From Ancistrus triradiatus (taxonomy: Eukaryota; Chordata; Actinopteri; Siluriformes; Loricariidae): DNA of 64,000 bases. Position 1 is the stretch's first letter, and each line of letters opens with the position of its first letter. The position numbers and the translations under genes were made by a program. Below are positions 12,001 to 20,155 of this stretch, one piece after another. Below the pieces are notes generated by a model. That model was given only the letters and a program-made list of their open reading frames with translations, did not search any database and was not told the origin of the DNA. The DNA is taken from assembly GCA_025084515.1 (NCBI GenBank), contig JAJAGP010000339.1, positions 124,001 to 188,000 on the forward strand, given 5' to 3'.

Positions 12001-14591
12001 CATCATTGATGGAACAATGAATTATGAATGATATCAGAGAATTCTAAAGGAAAATGTCAGGACATCTGTCCATGAACTGAATCTCAAGAGAAGGTGGGTC
12101 ATGCAGCAAGACAACGACACTAAGCACACAAGTCGTTCTACCAAAGAATAATTAAAGAAAAATAAAGTTAATGTTTTGGAATTGCCAAGTCAAATTCCTG
12201 ACCTTAATCCAATGAAGATATTGTGGAAGGACCTGAAGCGAGCAGTTAATGTGAGGAAACCCACCGACATTCCAGAGTTGAAGCTGTTCTGTATGGGGGA
12301 ATGGGCTAAAATTCCTCCAAGCCGGTGTGCAGGACTGATCAACAGTTACAGGAAACGTTTAGTTGCAGTTATTGGTGAACAAAGGAGTCACACTAGATAC
12401 TGAAAGCAAAGGTTCACATTCTTTTGCCACTTACTAATATGTAATATTGGATCATTTTCTTCAATAAATAAATGACCAAGTATAATATTTTTTCCTCATT
12501 TGTTAAACTGGGTTCTCTTTATCTACTTTTAGGACTTGTGTGAAAATGTGATGTGATGTTTTAGGTCATATTCATGTAGAAATATAGACAATTCTAAAGG
12601 GTTCACAAACTTTCAAGCACCACTGTATTGTGCTGTTTCCCACCTTGTGATCAGTGAGTGAGTGGTTATTTCATACAGCTGTTTATGTCATGAAACATAC
12701 ACACACACAGTGGTGTGAAAAAGTGTTTGCCCCCTTCCTGATTTCCTTTTATATGCATGATTGTCACACTTAAGTGTTTCAGAACATCAAACCAATATTA
12801 GTCAAAGACAACACAAGTAAACACAAAATGCAGTTTTTAAATGAAGGTGTTTATTATTAAGAGAGAAAAAAATTTCTGTGTGAAAAAGTGATTGCCCCCC
12901 CTTGTTAAAACATAACTTAACTATGGTTTATCACACCTGAGTTCACTGTCTCTGTCCACATTATTGCATTATGATTATTGCCACCCCTGTTCTCAATCAG
13001 GACATCACTTAAATAGGACATGCCTAAAATAGGACAAAGGACGTACCCACAAGACTTAAAAGTACACATCTGTCGAGATACAGAGAAATTCAGGAACAAT
13101 TGAGGAAAGAAAGTAATTGAGATCTATCAGTCTGGGAAGGAGTTATAAAACCATCTCTAAAGCTTGGGACTCCAGCAAACCACAGTGAGAGGCCATTATC
13201 TACAAATGGCGAAGACATAGAACAGTGTGAACCTTCCCAGGAGTGGCTGGCCAACCAAAATTTCCCCAAGGAGCGCAGAGTGACGCCTCATCCAAGAGGT
13301 CACAAAAGGGGACCCTAAATAACATCCAAGAAGTTACAGACCTACTTCCATCAGTTAAGGTCATGTTCATGCCTCCACCATTAAGAAAGAGACTGGGCAA
13401 AAAATGGCCTGCTTGAGCCAAAAGGAGAATTAATTTTGTCTCCAAGTTTTGCCAGAAACACATTCTTGGATGATCACCACGACTTTTGGGAACAACATTC
13501 TGTAGGCTGACGCGACAAAATTGAACCTTTGGGAGGTGTGTGTTCATTGTACATCTGGCGTAAAAGTAACACAGCATTTAACAAAAGAACATTATACCAA
13601 CAGTTAAAATGTGGTGGTGGTAGGGTGTGATGGTCTGGTACTGTTTTGCTGCTTCAGGGACGTGGAAGACTTGCTGTGATAAATGGAACTATGAATTCTG
13701 CTGTCTATTTTATAGGAATGTCCGGCAATCTGTTTGTGACCTCCAGCTGAAAACGAAAATTGTGTTCTGCTAGCAGGACATGATCCAAAACACACCAGCA
13801 AGTCCACCTCTGAATGGGCTGATGAAAAATCAAAATGAAGACTTTTGGAGGGGCCTAGTCAAAGTCATGGACCTGAATTCCTTATGAGATGAGTGGCATG
13901 ACAGTAAAAAGCCGCGTCATGCTCGAACACCCCTCCAATGTGGATGAATTACAAACAATCTGCAAAGATTTGTTGCTGCCTAAGGGTGGGCCCTAACCAG
14001 CTATTAGGTTTAGGGGGCAATCAATTGTTCACACAGGGCCATGTAGTTTGGATTTTATTCTCCTTAATAATAAAACACCTTCATTTAAAAAATCCAATTG
14101 GTGTTTACTGTGTTGTCTTTGACTAATATTTAAAAGTGGTTTGATGTTCCGAAACAACTTAAGTGGACAAACATGCATATATTCTAACTATATATAGAAT
14201 GTAATATGGTATATATATAGATATTATACTATGTCTGTAGATATGTATATAGTATATATGTGATGTATATAGGGGGAGAGAGATATATAGAGAGAGTAGA
14301 GAAGATATAGATAGATATATATATGTAGTATGGAGATATATAGGATATATTATATATATATATATATCTATATATAGATTATATAGGTAGGTATGGATAT
14401 AGATATATATATATATATATATATATGTTGTATATATGTATAATATAATATATATATATATATCGATATATATATACAGATATATATATATGTATATATA
14501 TACAATGTGTATTATATTATGTATGTATGTATATATATATATATTATATCTATTATATATATATATTATATATGTATGTAATAATATATAT

Positions 14592-14629
<38 letters not shown>

Positions 14630-17600
14630 TATTGTGTGTGGTGTAATATATATATGTAAATACTATACACTACATACATTACATGCATTCAAGCCTTACA
14701 TTGAAGTTTGCAAATTTCATAAAGTATTCTACAAAGTGCATCATATCAACTTTCTAACACACTATCTACTATCTATCACTATCACACTATCAACTATCTA
14801 ACACACTATCGTCATAAAGATAATTTTACAGATTGATTTTTTTTTTTCTCACTAATTTTAGTCATTCAGGTCTTAACAAAGTTGCATACTGCAGCTTTAA
14901 CAATGAGTTTTAAAAATGAGCTGTGCTTTTTACAACAGTTTGCCTAGCTTTGCTTTACATGCGTCCACTGTATCCATTAATCTATTTATTACTTTATTTC
15001 CCTTGAGTTCCTTCCTATATTCTCTCTTTCTCTTCCATCCTGTCCCAAGCTCCGCTGGGCTGTCTCTGTATCTCACACTTGTATATCTGTATCTCTCACT
15101 TTGCACCATCATTCCTTAAAAGAGCAAAACAAAAAACAAAGCACAAAAAAAATACAGATTCCTCAAAGTCATGACATAAAGAGCAAGCTTGACAAACCTC
15201 TGATCCCTCTGTCCGTAGCCCGCCCGTGTCGTGTCTCCTAAGGCCTTTCGCAGCATTTCACAAAATCCTGATCTTGACACAGGCCAGGTGGGAGGAGTCT
15301 ATCACACCATGATGTCACTGATGGACACAGTAATATCAGTGATGGAAAGATGGAGCTGTAGGAGGAAAGAGGACTGTTGCCCACAGTGTAGCTGCTTAAT
15401 CTGCAGGAACCCTCGAATCCTGTGAAGCAGATATGATGAAAGAAAACAAAGGCGAAACAGAGACGGGAAAAGCTAGGTTGGGGGAAGCCTTTCTCTCGTC
15501 CCTCTTCCTGTTTCTCTCTCTCCCTCTCTCTTTCTCTCTCTCTTACTCTAAATGCTGGCCTGATGGATTGACAGAACGGTAATGCTCCTCAGCTCCTGAA
15601 CCTTGCTCACTCATACCATGTCACGATGAAAAGGGGGTCCAGAGGGGGCTTGGCTCCCAGTGAAGAAACACCACTCAAAAATATTTCTAAAAACATTTTG
15701 GATGCTAAATTAAAAGAAAGCAGCGAATTATGTTCTATTTGTTTCTTATCTTGCTGGCATTCTTTCCTCCTGTAGCACTGACTTTTCTTCATAGCTAGCC
15801 CCTCTCTGACCACCCATCATTTCTTCACTTGGTTGGTTCAACAGACATCTTTGTCATTGTCATACTGCTCTTGTCATGAAGCCACATCATATTCTGCTGC
15901 TAGCACCCCATCACTTCAGTAAAACATTTCAGATAACGATAAGGGACTATTGAATTGTTGTTTTTTTTGTTTGTTTGGTTGTTTTTGTTTATTTTCTCTC
16001 AAAAATATGTGTACCGGGGGTCTTCAAATAGCAGCGAGTCAAGACATAAAGTTTATTTAATCCACCAATCAAACTGGCAGATGGCCAATGCTTTGTAGGG
16101 TGAAGTACAATATTCTCATAATGTATTTTCAACATATAAATAAAATGTAGTTTGTGCTTAGAGTTTGACATTTTTTCAGTCAATCCTTATTAAGGGCTTT
16201 CATTGACTTAATAGTAGACGTTGAATATTATAATAATTGTATGTATTGTGCACTATAACACACAGACACCCACACAGTGGGGGCCAAAAGTATGAAACCA
16301 CCATACAAAAGATCAATAATTGATGACTGTCATGGAGTTTCCTCCACAGTCACCCAACCTAAACCCCTTTGAGCATTTGCATTGGCACTTGAAGACAGAG
16401 AAAGACAAGCATTCAGTAACATCACAAGGAGTATTTTGAAATCATGCTAAGATAACATGAATGTCCAGATTAAGTACAAGCTTGTGGATTCCTTGCCATC
16501 TGGAGTGCATGCTGTCATTACAGCAAAAGGGGGTCATATATATATATGGAAAAAATAAGTTTAGCATGGACATGTGTATTCAGACCCTTTGCTGCAACAA
16601 TTTACTACACAAATTACAATTTCATCTTCTACACCTTGATTGAAGTCCAGCTGTGATACATTCAGTTGATGGGACATGATTTGGAAAGTCTATATAAGGC
16701 CTCTCAGCTAACAATGTATATCAGAGCAAGAACTAGGCCATGAGGAGGAGAGAACTGCCTATAGAGCTCAGAGAGGACTGTGTGAAGGTGCTGATATGGA
16801 GAAGGCTACAAAAAGGTTCTGCTGCACTGAAGTTCCCAATAGCACTGTGGCCTCCATAATTCTTACAGAACAACCAGGACTATTCTTAGAGCTGGTCACC
16901 CCACCAAACTAAGCAATTGGGGGAAAGGGTCTTAGTAAGAGAGATGACGAAGAACCCAATGGTCACTCTGGCTGAGTCTGCAGATGGGATAAACTTCCAG
17001 AAGGTCAACCATCACTGCAGCACTCCACCAATCTGGGCTTTATGGCAGAAGCCTATCCTCAGTAAAAGACACATGAGAGTCCAACTGGAGGACTTAAAGG
17101 ACTATTTGACTGTAAGAAACAAGATTCTCAGGTCTGACAAAAACAAGATTGAACACTCTGCCATAAAGCCCAGATTGGTGGAGTGCTGCAGTGAAGGTCC
17201 ACCTTCACTACAGCACTCCACCAATCTCCACTCTGACATTATTTTCATTTTTCATATTGTTTTTTTTTTTTTTTTTTTTCAATCAGTATATATACTTTGG
17301 TTATAGTTTCTATATTCACTTGTTGATTTATTTTATAATGACTCTCAGAAATGCAGACTACCTCATTTTACCTCATATTTGCATGATCCTTATGCTTTGT
17401 GACTGGTGATGCCTCTCATCATACCACGACAGCAACACACGGTTCCATGTTGATTTTATTGAACTAATCTACTTAATGAGGAACAGGTCAAGATCATATG
17501 ATTTTTATTTATTCATGTTACTTGTGGTTTCAGCAATTTCTAGTGCACCACCTTCTCTCATCATTGATCTACCGTTAGTCGTGCTCGTGGAAGAAAAAAC

Positions 17601-19961
17601 CGTCACATCTGCAAAGGGGCACTGAGTGTGATGCCTGTTAGCCAGGCAGAATCCTGCAATTTTTTCTTTATCCTATCTCCTGGTCGATCCACAAGCTTCC
17701 CAACATGGTACACACATTACAAGTTACTCATCACTGCTGTTTAATTCCAATTTCCACTAATGCTGTCTTCTAGCTTGGAGCCATCACATAGTCCAACGTG
17801 AATCTTGCTTACCTCTAAAATCAGTTTAATTAAACGCTTCTTTTATTATTTCTCTCCATAGCGGTCTACCAATGACGCTGATTGCCAAATCAAAGGAGTA
17901 TAAGTCCAAAATTTCGCTTTTAACGAGTAGCATACACTCGCCATGCGTGTGAGATCCGCATTTGGGGAAACCTAAATTCACCCACCCACCTAGTCTACCA
18001 TATCGTCTGACTCGAATTAAACCACGATTATGAGCGATCTGACAGAAGGATCAGAATCCATCGAGTCATGTTTGTATATGCATCATGCTTCTGATATTAT
18101 AAGCAGTAGTAGTACTATGCTACCTCGCGTACTTGCGCCACCATCTTCTGCATCTTCAGATTTACATGCCACATCATGCAGCTTTCGCCATACAGGTGTT
18201 GCTCATGTTGTTCATGAGCTCTGTGTTACTGAGTCTATTTTCTCTTCTGACACTTTCTGTCTTATTTGAGTTGATTTCAGAGGAGCAGGTGGTGTGGTGT
18301 TACCATGGCCACAGCGGTTAGATTTTTTGACCTTCCTGCTTTTAATGCTGCAACATTACTTCCTTATCATTTCTCCTTCTTCAGTTTTTGCCTTACCTTT
18401 TGTCTTTTAGGGCTCGTTGGGGTCTGGGATGGACCAGTTCAGCCGCGAACTGGTCTCCTCCATCTTTGCTGCAGCTAACCGCAAACGCAAAAAGCCCAAA
18501 GAAAGGAAGCTGCAGGCTAGCAGCTCAGATGATGATTTGGATGCTGTTTTTCTTGAGCATGAGCCACAGACCCAGATGATTGTAGCAGGAAATACAAGCA
18601 AACCTGGAGGAAACATTGATAGAGAGGAAACAATAGCTAAGAATCATAAAGAGCAGAGGAACACATTCTTTGTGAAGAAGCCGCTGGTTCAGCCCTTGGA
18701 ATCCCAGAAATCAGCAAACCTTATATCCCGATCTTCACGTCCCTCCATGGGTAAAGCATCTGACCCACCATCACAAGTAGAGGAGCCGACCTCTGACCTC
18801 GGTACAATGAGCTCAGTGACTTATAAGTCGAGGAAAACTTCAGAGATCGCAAGCACCTCTGCTCCTTTAGCTCCCTTCGATCTGCCTTCCTCGATTCCAA
18901 CTGGAGGTTCTGTCATTGCTGAGGTGAGCTCCATCACTTCGGACTACTCGACTACTTCCTCCATGACCTTTCTTACAGGGGCAGAATCTAGCATGCTAAG
19001 TGTAGACGTCCAGAGTCGAGGTGGAGATGAGGCAGACGATGAGCGTAGTGAGCTCATCAGTGAGGGACAGCAAATGGAAACAGACAGTGAAACAGACTTT
19101 CCCATTGTCACCAGAGGAGACATGACAACCTCTGTTCTGACTTGCAAGATCGCAAAAAAGAGAGAAGTTACACAGACAGGGTATGTTCAAACGACAGGAA
19201 ATCAACACCTCCCGCCCTACCACAGGCTGAAACAGCACCAGTCATTGTCCTGTAGGCAGTCTCTGCAACAGAAAACTGACAGTGAGTCATCGTTAGATGG
19301 ACCCAGTGGCTCCGTCCAAAAGGGTAAGAGGATATCCAGGAGTGAACCTAGCCGACTGTCTCGTGTTTTAGAGGCAGTGAAAAATGGGCGCTCCACAGGA
19401 AGCCTAAGTTCTGCCTCCTCTTCCTCCCACAGCCAATTCGAGCCTGTTAAGCGCCTGAGCCTTTCAGATATGCTTAAGTCTCGTTTCAAGTTGTCTGCAG
19501 ATGACATGTTCGGCATTAGTGGGCACAAAAATGGCAAGAAGAAAGAGAAAAGAGTGCACCGACGCCATACCATGGGCGGCCAGCGAGATTTCAAGGAACT
19601 AGCTGTCATTAATGACTGGTGTGAGCAAGGTGGCATTGAGAAGAGGGCAGAGCTTTCAGATGTGGACCGGCTCAGACCCCAAAGGTCAAGAGATGTTTCT
19701 GTTAGGGACAGAGTTTCCCATGAGCGGTGGTTTACTGCGACTTTCCGGGCTGGTGCAAAGGGCTCAGAGGTCAAAACAGGAACAGTTGAAGACTTGAGTC
19801 ACCCCACTTCAATGCCAAGTTGCCAGTCAAGTGCGGATCACTTGAACGGTGGTGAACCAAAATGCAAAGGTAAAGCAAATGTAAACCTGAGTACTGATGC
19901 TCACCCACATAAACTTTCAGGGGCTCAAGTCGTTTGCTCTCATTTCTACCAATGTCTATGA
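1624..19961 (+). CDS. arhgap21: arhgap21: Rho GTPase-activating protein 21, 3' part (multi-exon)
   Basis: Twelve exons are supported: 1624-1920, 3975-4039, 4140-4288, 5679-5821, 6040-6195, 8910-8988, 9367-9440, 9740-9830, 9922-~10038, ~10131-10183, 10389-10494 and 18411-19961. The order is PH domain, linker, RhoGAP domain with arginine finger (YRVPG) and a long serine-rich C-terminus ending QCL. Up to 9830 every junction has AG/GT borders and compatible phase. The family protein binds ARF GTPases through its PH region and accelerates GTP hydrolysis by Cdc42/RhoA at Golgi and junctions. ARHGAP21 rather than ARHGAP23 is favoured by the linker, the NHLLTNIGRTG segment and the tail (DEADDERSELISEG, AHPHKL). 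The PDZ exons and start codon lie outside the window. Exons 9-10 carry indels (see separate entries), and a short exon between 10494 and 18411 was not found: phase 1 leaves, phase 0 enters. Confidence 0.95.
2036..2489. repeat. TA-rich satellite tract flanked by inverted repeats
   Basis: About 450 bp of variable TATATA units with scattered ATCT/AGAT variants. Just outside lie inverted copies of one 25-bp word: the left copy reads aacagagaaaactcaggct (about 2015) and the right copy agcctgagttttctctgtt (about 2493). A third, same-sense copy of the right arm sits at about 2132-2153, so the tract looks rearranged or repeatedly folded. Confidence 0.85.
2519..2630. repeat. near-perfect 112-bp palindrome
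   Basis: The left arm tgaattagtgaactgttt continues through gggagatggacgac and A12. The right arm returns T10, gtcgtccatctccc and aaacagttcactaattca. Only the AT centre (ttatattatatatataa) is imperfect. It can form a long hairpin. It adjoins the TA satellite, so it may be a genuine fold-back, a tiny MITE, or a long-read/assembly artefact. Confidence 0.9.
3655..3785 (-). repeat. SINE-like tRNA-related fragment
   Basis: On the minus strand it reads gcggcagggtggctcagtgc ... ctggttcgatccc, resembling box A and box B of a tRNA promoter with about 45 bases between. On the + strand it is preceded by a segment (3557-3612) that recurs at 23640-23700. Family not identified. Confidence 0.6.
3785..3941. 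repeat. (CT)n then (TA)n microsatellites
   Basis: A CT run at 3785-3868 and a TA run at 3894-3941, only 33 bases before the splice acceptor of the next arhgap21 exon. The pyrimidine tract may therefore lie within the splice-control region. Confidence 0.95.
3975..4039 (+). CDS. arhgap21: arhgap21 exon: post-PH helix
   Basis: Acceptor ttag, donor gtaagg, 65 nt. It encodes NALITSTDLINRKIKEYNNL, matching the helix that follows the PH domain in ARHGAP21 and contributes to ARF binding. It leaves phase 2; AG plus the T of the next exon makes Ser. Confidence 0.93.
4140..4288 (+). CDS. arhgap21: arhgap21 exon: Ser-rich linker
   Basis: Acceptor ttttccag, donor gtaaaa, 149 nt. It encodes a basic/serine linker with RQSLSIRHTLLGGKGENK, conserved in ARHGAP21/23 between PH and GAP, then a KDQERKF segment. 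Phase 2 in, phase 1 out. Confidence 0.93.
4397..5588 (+). mobile_element. MITE-like repeat 'CGGT' copy 1, interrupted by a Tc1 remnant
   Basis: The left end reads agtggtacctcggttctcg and the right end gagaactgaggtaccactg, inverted and bordered by TA on both sides. Subterminal words such as gagaactga and gatgagtaccaagcaaa repeat near the ends. It shares most of its body with 44674-47501 and with 27030-27485 (reversed). It has no coding potential of its own and is split by the Tc1-like remnant 4695-5265. Confidence 0.8.
4695..5265 (+). mobile_element. Tc1-like element, internally deleted
   Basis: It begins with a degraded terminal repeat (tagtggtccttgcaaagttg) and jumps into the transposase N-terminus, including the helix-turn-helix region (GYKTISKEFGLHQS-type) around 4730-4900. 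Most of the DDE domain is missing. It ends with the full 3' repeat (attctaaagggttcacaaac then tttcaagcacaaccg) followed by TA. The same family occurs at 11054, 34650, 49647 and 62345. Non-autonomous. Confidence 0.85.
5679..5821 (+). CDS. arhgap21: arhgap21 exon: GAP entry segment
   Basis: Acceptor ttgttcag, donor gtaaga, 143 nt, phase 1 to 0. It encodes DESSPSKDKGPWTKGIPGLV and runs to FGVRLDDCPPAHTNR, the conserved start of the ARHGAP21 RhoGAP domain. Intact. Confidence 0.94.
6040..6195 (+). CDS. arhgap21: arhgap21 exon: RhoGAP with arginine finger
   Basis: Acceptor tctgtctag, donor gtgagt, 52 codons. It encodes VPLIVEVCCKLVEERGLEYT then [20 protein letters not shown]. The Arg in GIYRVPG is the arginine finger that completes the GTPase active site, so catalytic competence is preserved here. 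Confidence 0.95.
6351..6480 (+). repeat. tRNA-derived SINE, 3'-truncated
   Basis: Box A-like gtggtaacctagcggttaag and box B-like ggttcaaatcc give a polymerase III promoter. The body gctgccactgttgggtcctt gagcaagg matches copies at 24537, 28732, 32951, 42768 and 51144. It stops before the usual gtaagtcgctctggataa tail. Confidence 0.88.
6782..8388 (-). mobile_element. Tc1-like transposon, near full length, transposase inactivated
   Basis: The left end cagtgccttgcaaaagtatt cgg and the right end gaatacttttgcaggcctct are inverted repeats; TA flanks the left end. The minus strand carries a transposase in pieces: 7707-8000 (MKTKEYTRQVRDTVVVKF, paired helix-turn-helix), 7565-7750 and 7007-7453. The last has the catalytic FIFQQDNDPKHKA and SPDLNPIENL motifs of a DD34E enzyme. 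Pieces lie in different frames, so at least two frameshifts kill it. About 1.6 kb, the expected length. Confidence 0.93.
8910..8988 (+). CDS. arhgap21: arhgap21 exon: RhoGAP core
   Basis: Acceptor ttcacag, donor gtatg, 79 nt, phase 0 to 1. It encodes KWKDLNVISSLLKSFFRKLP EPLFTN, the highly conserved GAP helix with the K-x-F-x-R-x-L-P-E-P-L motif that contacts the GTPase. Confidence 0.95.
9025..9103. repeat. (TTTA)n followed by G13
   Basis: About ten TTTA units to 9066, then a run of 13 G at 9091-9103. The G run lies within intron sequence and could slow polymerases or reduce sequencing accuracy nearby. Confidence 0.95.
9367..9440 (+). CDS. arhgap21: arhgap21 exon: RhoGAP
   Basis: Acceptor ctctgtag, donor gtgagt, 74 nt, phase 1 to 0. 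It encodes EKYADFIEANRTEDPVARLK VLKGL, matching the ARHGAP21 GAP helix. Intact. Confidence 0.94.
9740..9830 (+). CDS. arhgap21: arhgap21 exon: RhoGAP
   Basis: Acceptor tcttgacag, donor gtatat, 91 nt, phase 0 to 1. It encodes LHELPDHHYETLKFLSAHLK TVAETLEEEQ, a canonical GAP segment (LP..H...L..L..HL..V). Intact. Confidence 0.94.
9922..10038 (+). pseudogene. arhgap21: arhgap21 RhoGAP exon with multiple indels
   Basis: The sequence is clearly the NLAIVFGPTL..TSEDN..HM..KIVE exon, but the reading frame hops. A base is missing before NLAIVW, three are missing across the FGP codons, one is missing before TSEDN, one T is extra before YKIVE and one is missing in the last codons. Most changes shorten a run of identical bases. 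The Asn of NLA helps position GTP in RhoGAPs, so loss of this exon would disable the domain. No donor GT is seen at the expected place. Sequencing or assembly error is the simplest explanation; true decay is possible. Confidence 0.8.
10131..10183 (+). pseudogene. arhgap21: arhgap21 exon after GAP domain, one base missing
   Basis: The sequence gttacgatggttctttactgaagaagg reads YD-FFTEEGDDEEPV if one T is restored to the Trp codon (family: HYDWFFTEEG). It ends in a good donor (gtg then gtgag). The acceptor is unclear: the bases before it are ttttcttcgcc rather than a clean AG. Same damage type as the preceding exon. Confidence 0.75.
10389..10494 (+). CDS. arhgap21: arhgap21 exon: NIGRTG segment
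   Basis: Acceptor ctccgtag, donor gtaaag, 106 nt, phase 0 to 1. It encodes TVVQTESAVETQPVPNINHL LTNIGRTGTSAGEVS, diagnostic of ARHGAP21/23 just C-terminal to the GAP domain. Intact. Confidence 0.94.
11054..12625 (+). mobile_element. Tc1-like transposon, full length, many indels
   Basis: It starts ccagtgggtgcttgatgaag, next to TA, and ends aaactttcaagcaccactg then TA; 1.57 kb. The transposase runs on the + strand. The helix-turn-helix part reads near 11480-11800. The catalytic part is at 11940-12400, including WVMQQDNDTKHTSR and PDLNPMKILWKDLKRA, where the normal PIE is PMK: the last acidic residue is lost. Several frameshifts separate the parts. Same family as 4695, 34650, 49647 and 62345. 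Confidence 0.92.
12708..14178 (+). mobile_element. second-family Tc1-like transposon, 3'-truncated
   Basis: The left end is cagtggtgtgaaaaagtgtt tgcccc, typical of a fish Tc1 family. Degraded transposase pieces follow on the + strand (about 13080-13980). The 3' end shares aaacaacttaagtggacaaac with the left repeat in inverse sense, but its last about 40 bases are lost at the junction with the TA satellite. Confidence 0.8.
14178..14660. repeat. TA-rich satellite in arhgap21 intron
   Basis: Nearly 480 bp of TATATA units broken by GATA, GTAT and gggagagaga words. Apparent reading frames here (YIYIYI type) are artefacts. It interrupts the 3' end of the preceding transposon. Confidence 0.9.
14661..16274 (+). 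other. arhgap21 intron, no exon recognised
   Basis: This holds short tandem words (14746-14812, acactatctact type), pyrimidine-rich stretches and unique-looking sequence. A candidate exon near 15218-15287 with a good acceptor (tccctctgtccgtag) was tested; read in the phase left by the 10494 donor it meets a stop within eight codons, so I did not accept it. Confidence 0.5.
16275..16470 (+). mobile_element. Tc1-like fragment
   Basis: It begins cagtgggggccaaaagtatg and carries a transposase C-terminal piece (SPQSPNLNPFEHLHWHL-type, around 16335-16395) with the Asn-Pro-x-Glu signature reading NPFE. The rest of the transposase and the 3' repeat are missing. Confidence 0.7.
16545..17226 (+). mobile_element. 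Tc1-like fragment ending in an inverted duplication
   Basis: It shows a gtgtattcagaccctttgct 5' region and a transposase N-terminal region at about 16738-17145 (MRRRELPIELREDCVKVL with frame breaks). It then snaps back: 17012-17050 (tcactgcagcactccaccaa tctgggctttatggcagaa) recurs inverted at about 17158-17196, and part recurs again forward at 17199-17226. Confidence 0.75.
17227..18410 (+). other. arhgap21 intron before last exon
   Basis: A poly-T run at 17262-17280 is followed by about 1.1 kb of unassigned sequence. The short exon expected between 10494 and 18411 (phase 1 to phase 0) should lie somewhere in 10.5-18.4 kb; I could not place it with confidence. The end is pyrimidine-rich (ttttgtcttttag), a strong acceptor. 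Confidence 0.5.
18411..19961 (+). CDS. arhgap21: arhgap21 last exon: C-terminal tail
   Basis: A single open 517-codon exon from GSLGSGMDQFSRELVSSIFA to QCL and stop tga. It begins with the conserved RELVSSIFAAANRKRKKPKE basic segment and SSSDDDLDAVF. Middle motifs are SSITSDYSTTSSMTFLTG and DEADDERSELISEG. Later come a serine-rich block (STGSLSSASSSSHS), ADDMFG and the RRHTMGG site, a likely basophilic-kinase target. The tail is largely disordered. In mammals this region carries partner-binding and phosphorylation sites. It is shorter than the mammalian tail, but its end (HPHKLSG...QCL) matches. No frame breaks over 1.55 kb. Confidence 0.96.
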   Translation, partial: GSLGSGMDQFSRELVSSIFAAANRKRKKPKERKLQASSSDDDLDAVFLEHEPQTQMIVAGNTSKPGGNIDREETIAKNHKEQRNTFFVKKPLVQPLESQKSANLISRSSRPSMGKASDPPSQVEEPTSDLGTMSSVTYKSRKTSEIASTSAPLAPFDLPSSIPTGGSVIAEVSSITSDYSTTSSMTFLTGAESSMLSVDVQSRGGDEADDERSELISEGQQMETDSETDFPIVTRGDMTTSVLTCKIAKKREVTQTGYVQTTGNQHLPPYHRLKQHQSLSCRQSLQQKTDSESSLDGPSGSVQKGKRISRSEPSRLSRVLEAVKNGRSTGSLSSASSSSHSQFEPVKRLSLSDMLKSRFKLSADDMFGISGHKNGKKKEKRVHRRHTMGGQRDFKELAVINDWCEQGGIEKRAELSDVDRLRPQRSRDVSVRDRVSHERWFTATFRAGAKGSEVKTGTVEDLSHPTSMPSCQSSADHLNGGEPKCKGKANVNLSTDAHPHKLSGAQVVCSHFYQCL

Positions 19962-20029
19962 AAATGTCTGCAACTGTGTGTGTATTTCTGTGTAGAGGTA
20001 TGAAACATATGAGAGAATGAGAGTAAAGA

Positions 20030-20035
20030 AATAAA
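20030..20035 (+). terminator. polyadenylation signal of arhgap21
   Basis: The hexamer aataaa lies 69 bases after the stop codon, followed by A/T-rich sequence and, from 20104, a GT repeat that could serve as the downstream GU-rich element. A longer 3' UTR is also possible. Confidence 0.6.
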
Positions 20036-20101
20036 TTAAATAATTTTCATAAATTACAGGTACTGCACAATATGTTTCCTTTTAATTTCCTTCCTTTTTT
20101 A

Positions 20102-20103
<2 letters not shown>

Positions 20104-20151
<48 letters not shown>
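20104..20151. repeat. (GT)24 microsatellite
   Basis: An uninterrupted GT run in the 3' flank of arhgap21, likely polymorphic. Confidence 0.97.

Positions 20152-20155
<4 letters not shown>

Noticed and set aside
14436..14801. 121-codon + strand ORF rich in Ile and Tyr
   Set aside because: It is a translation of the TATATA satellite.
15218..15425. Possible arhgap21 exon with a good acceptor (tccctctgtccgtag)
   Set aside because: In the phase required by the previous exon it reaches a stop within eight codons, and no frame resembles ARHGAP21.
18030..18321. Two Ser-rich ORFs shortly before the last arhgap21 exon
   Set aside because: No homology to ARHGAP21, no suitable donor, and overlapping frames in the same stretch.
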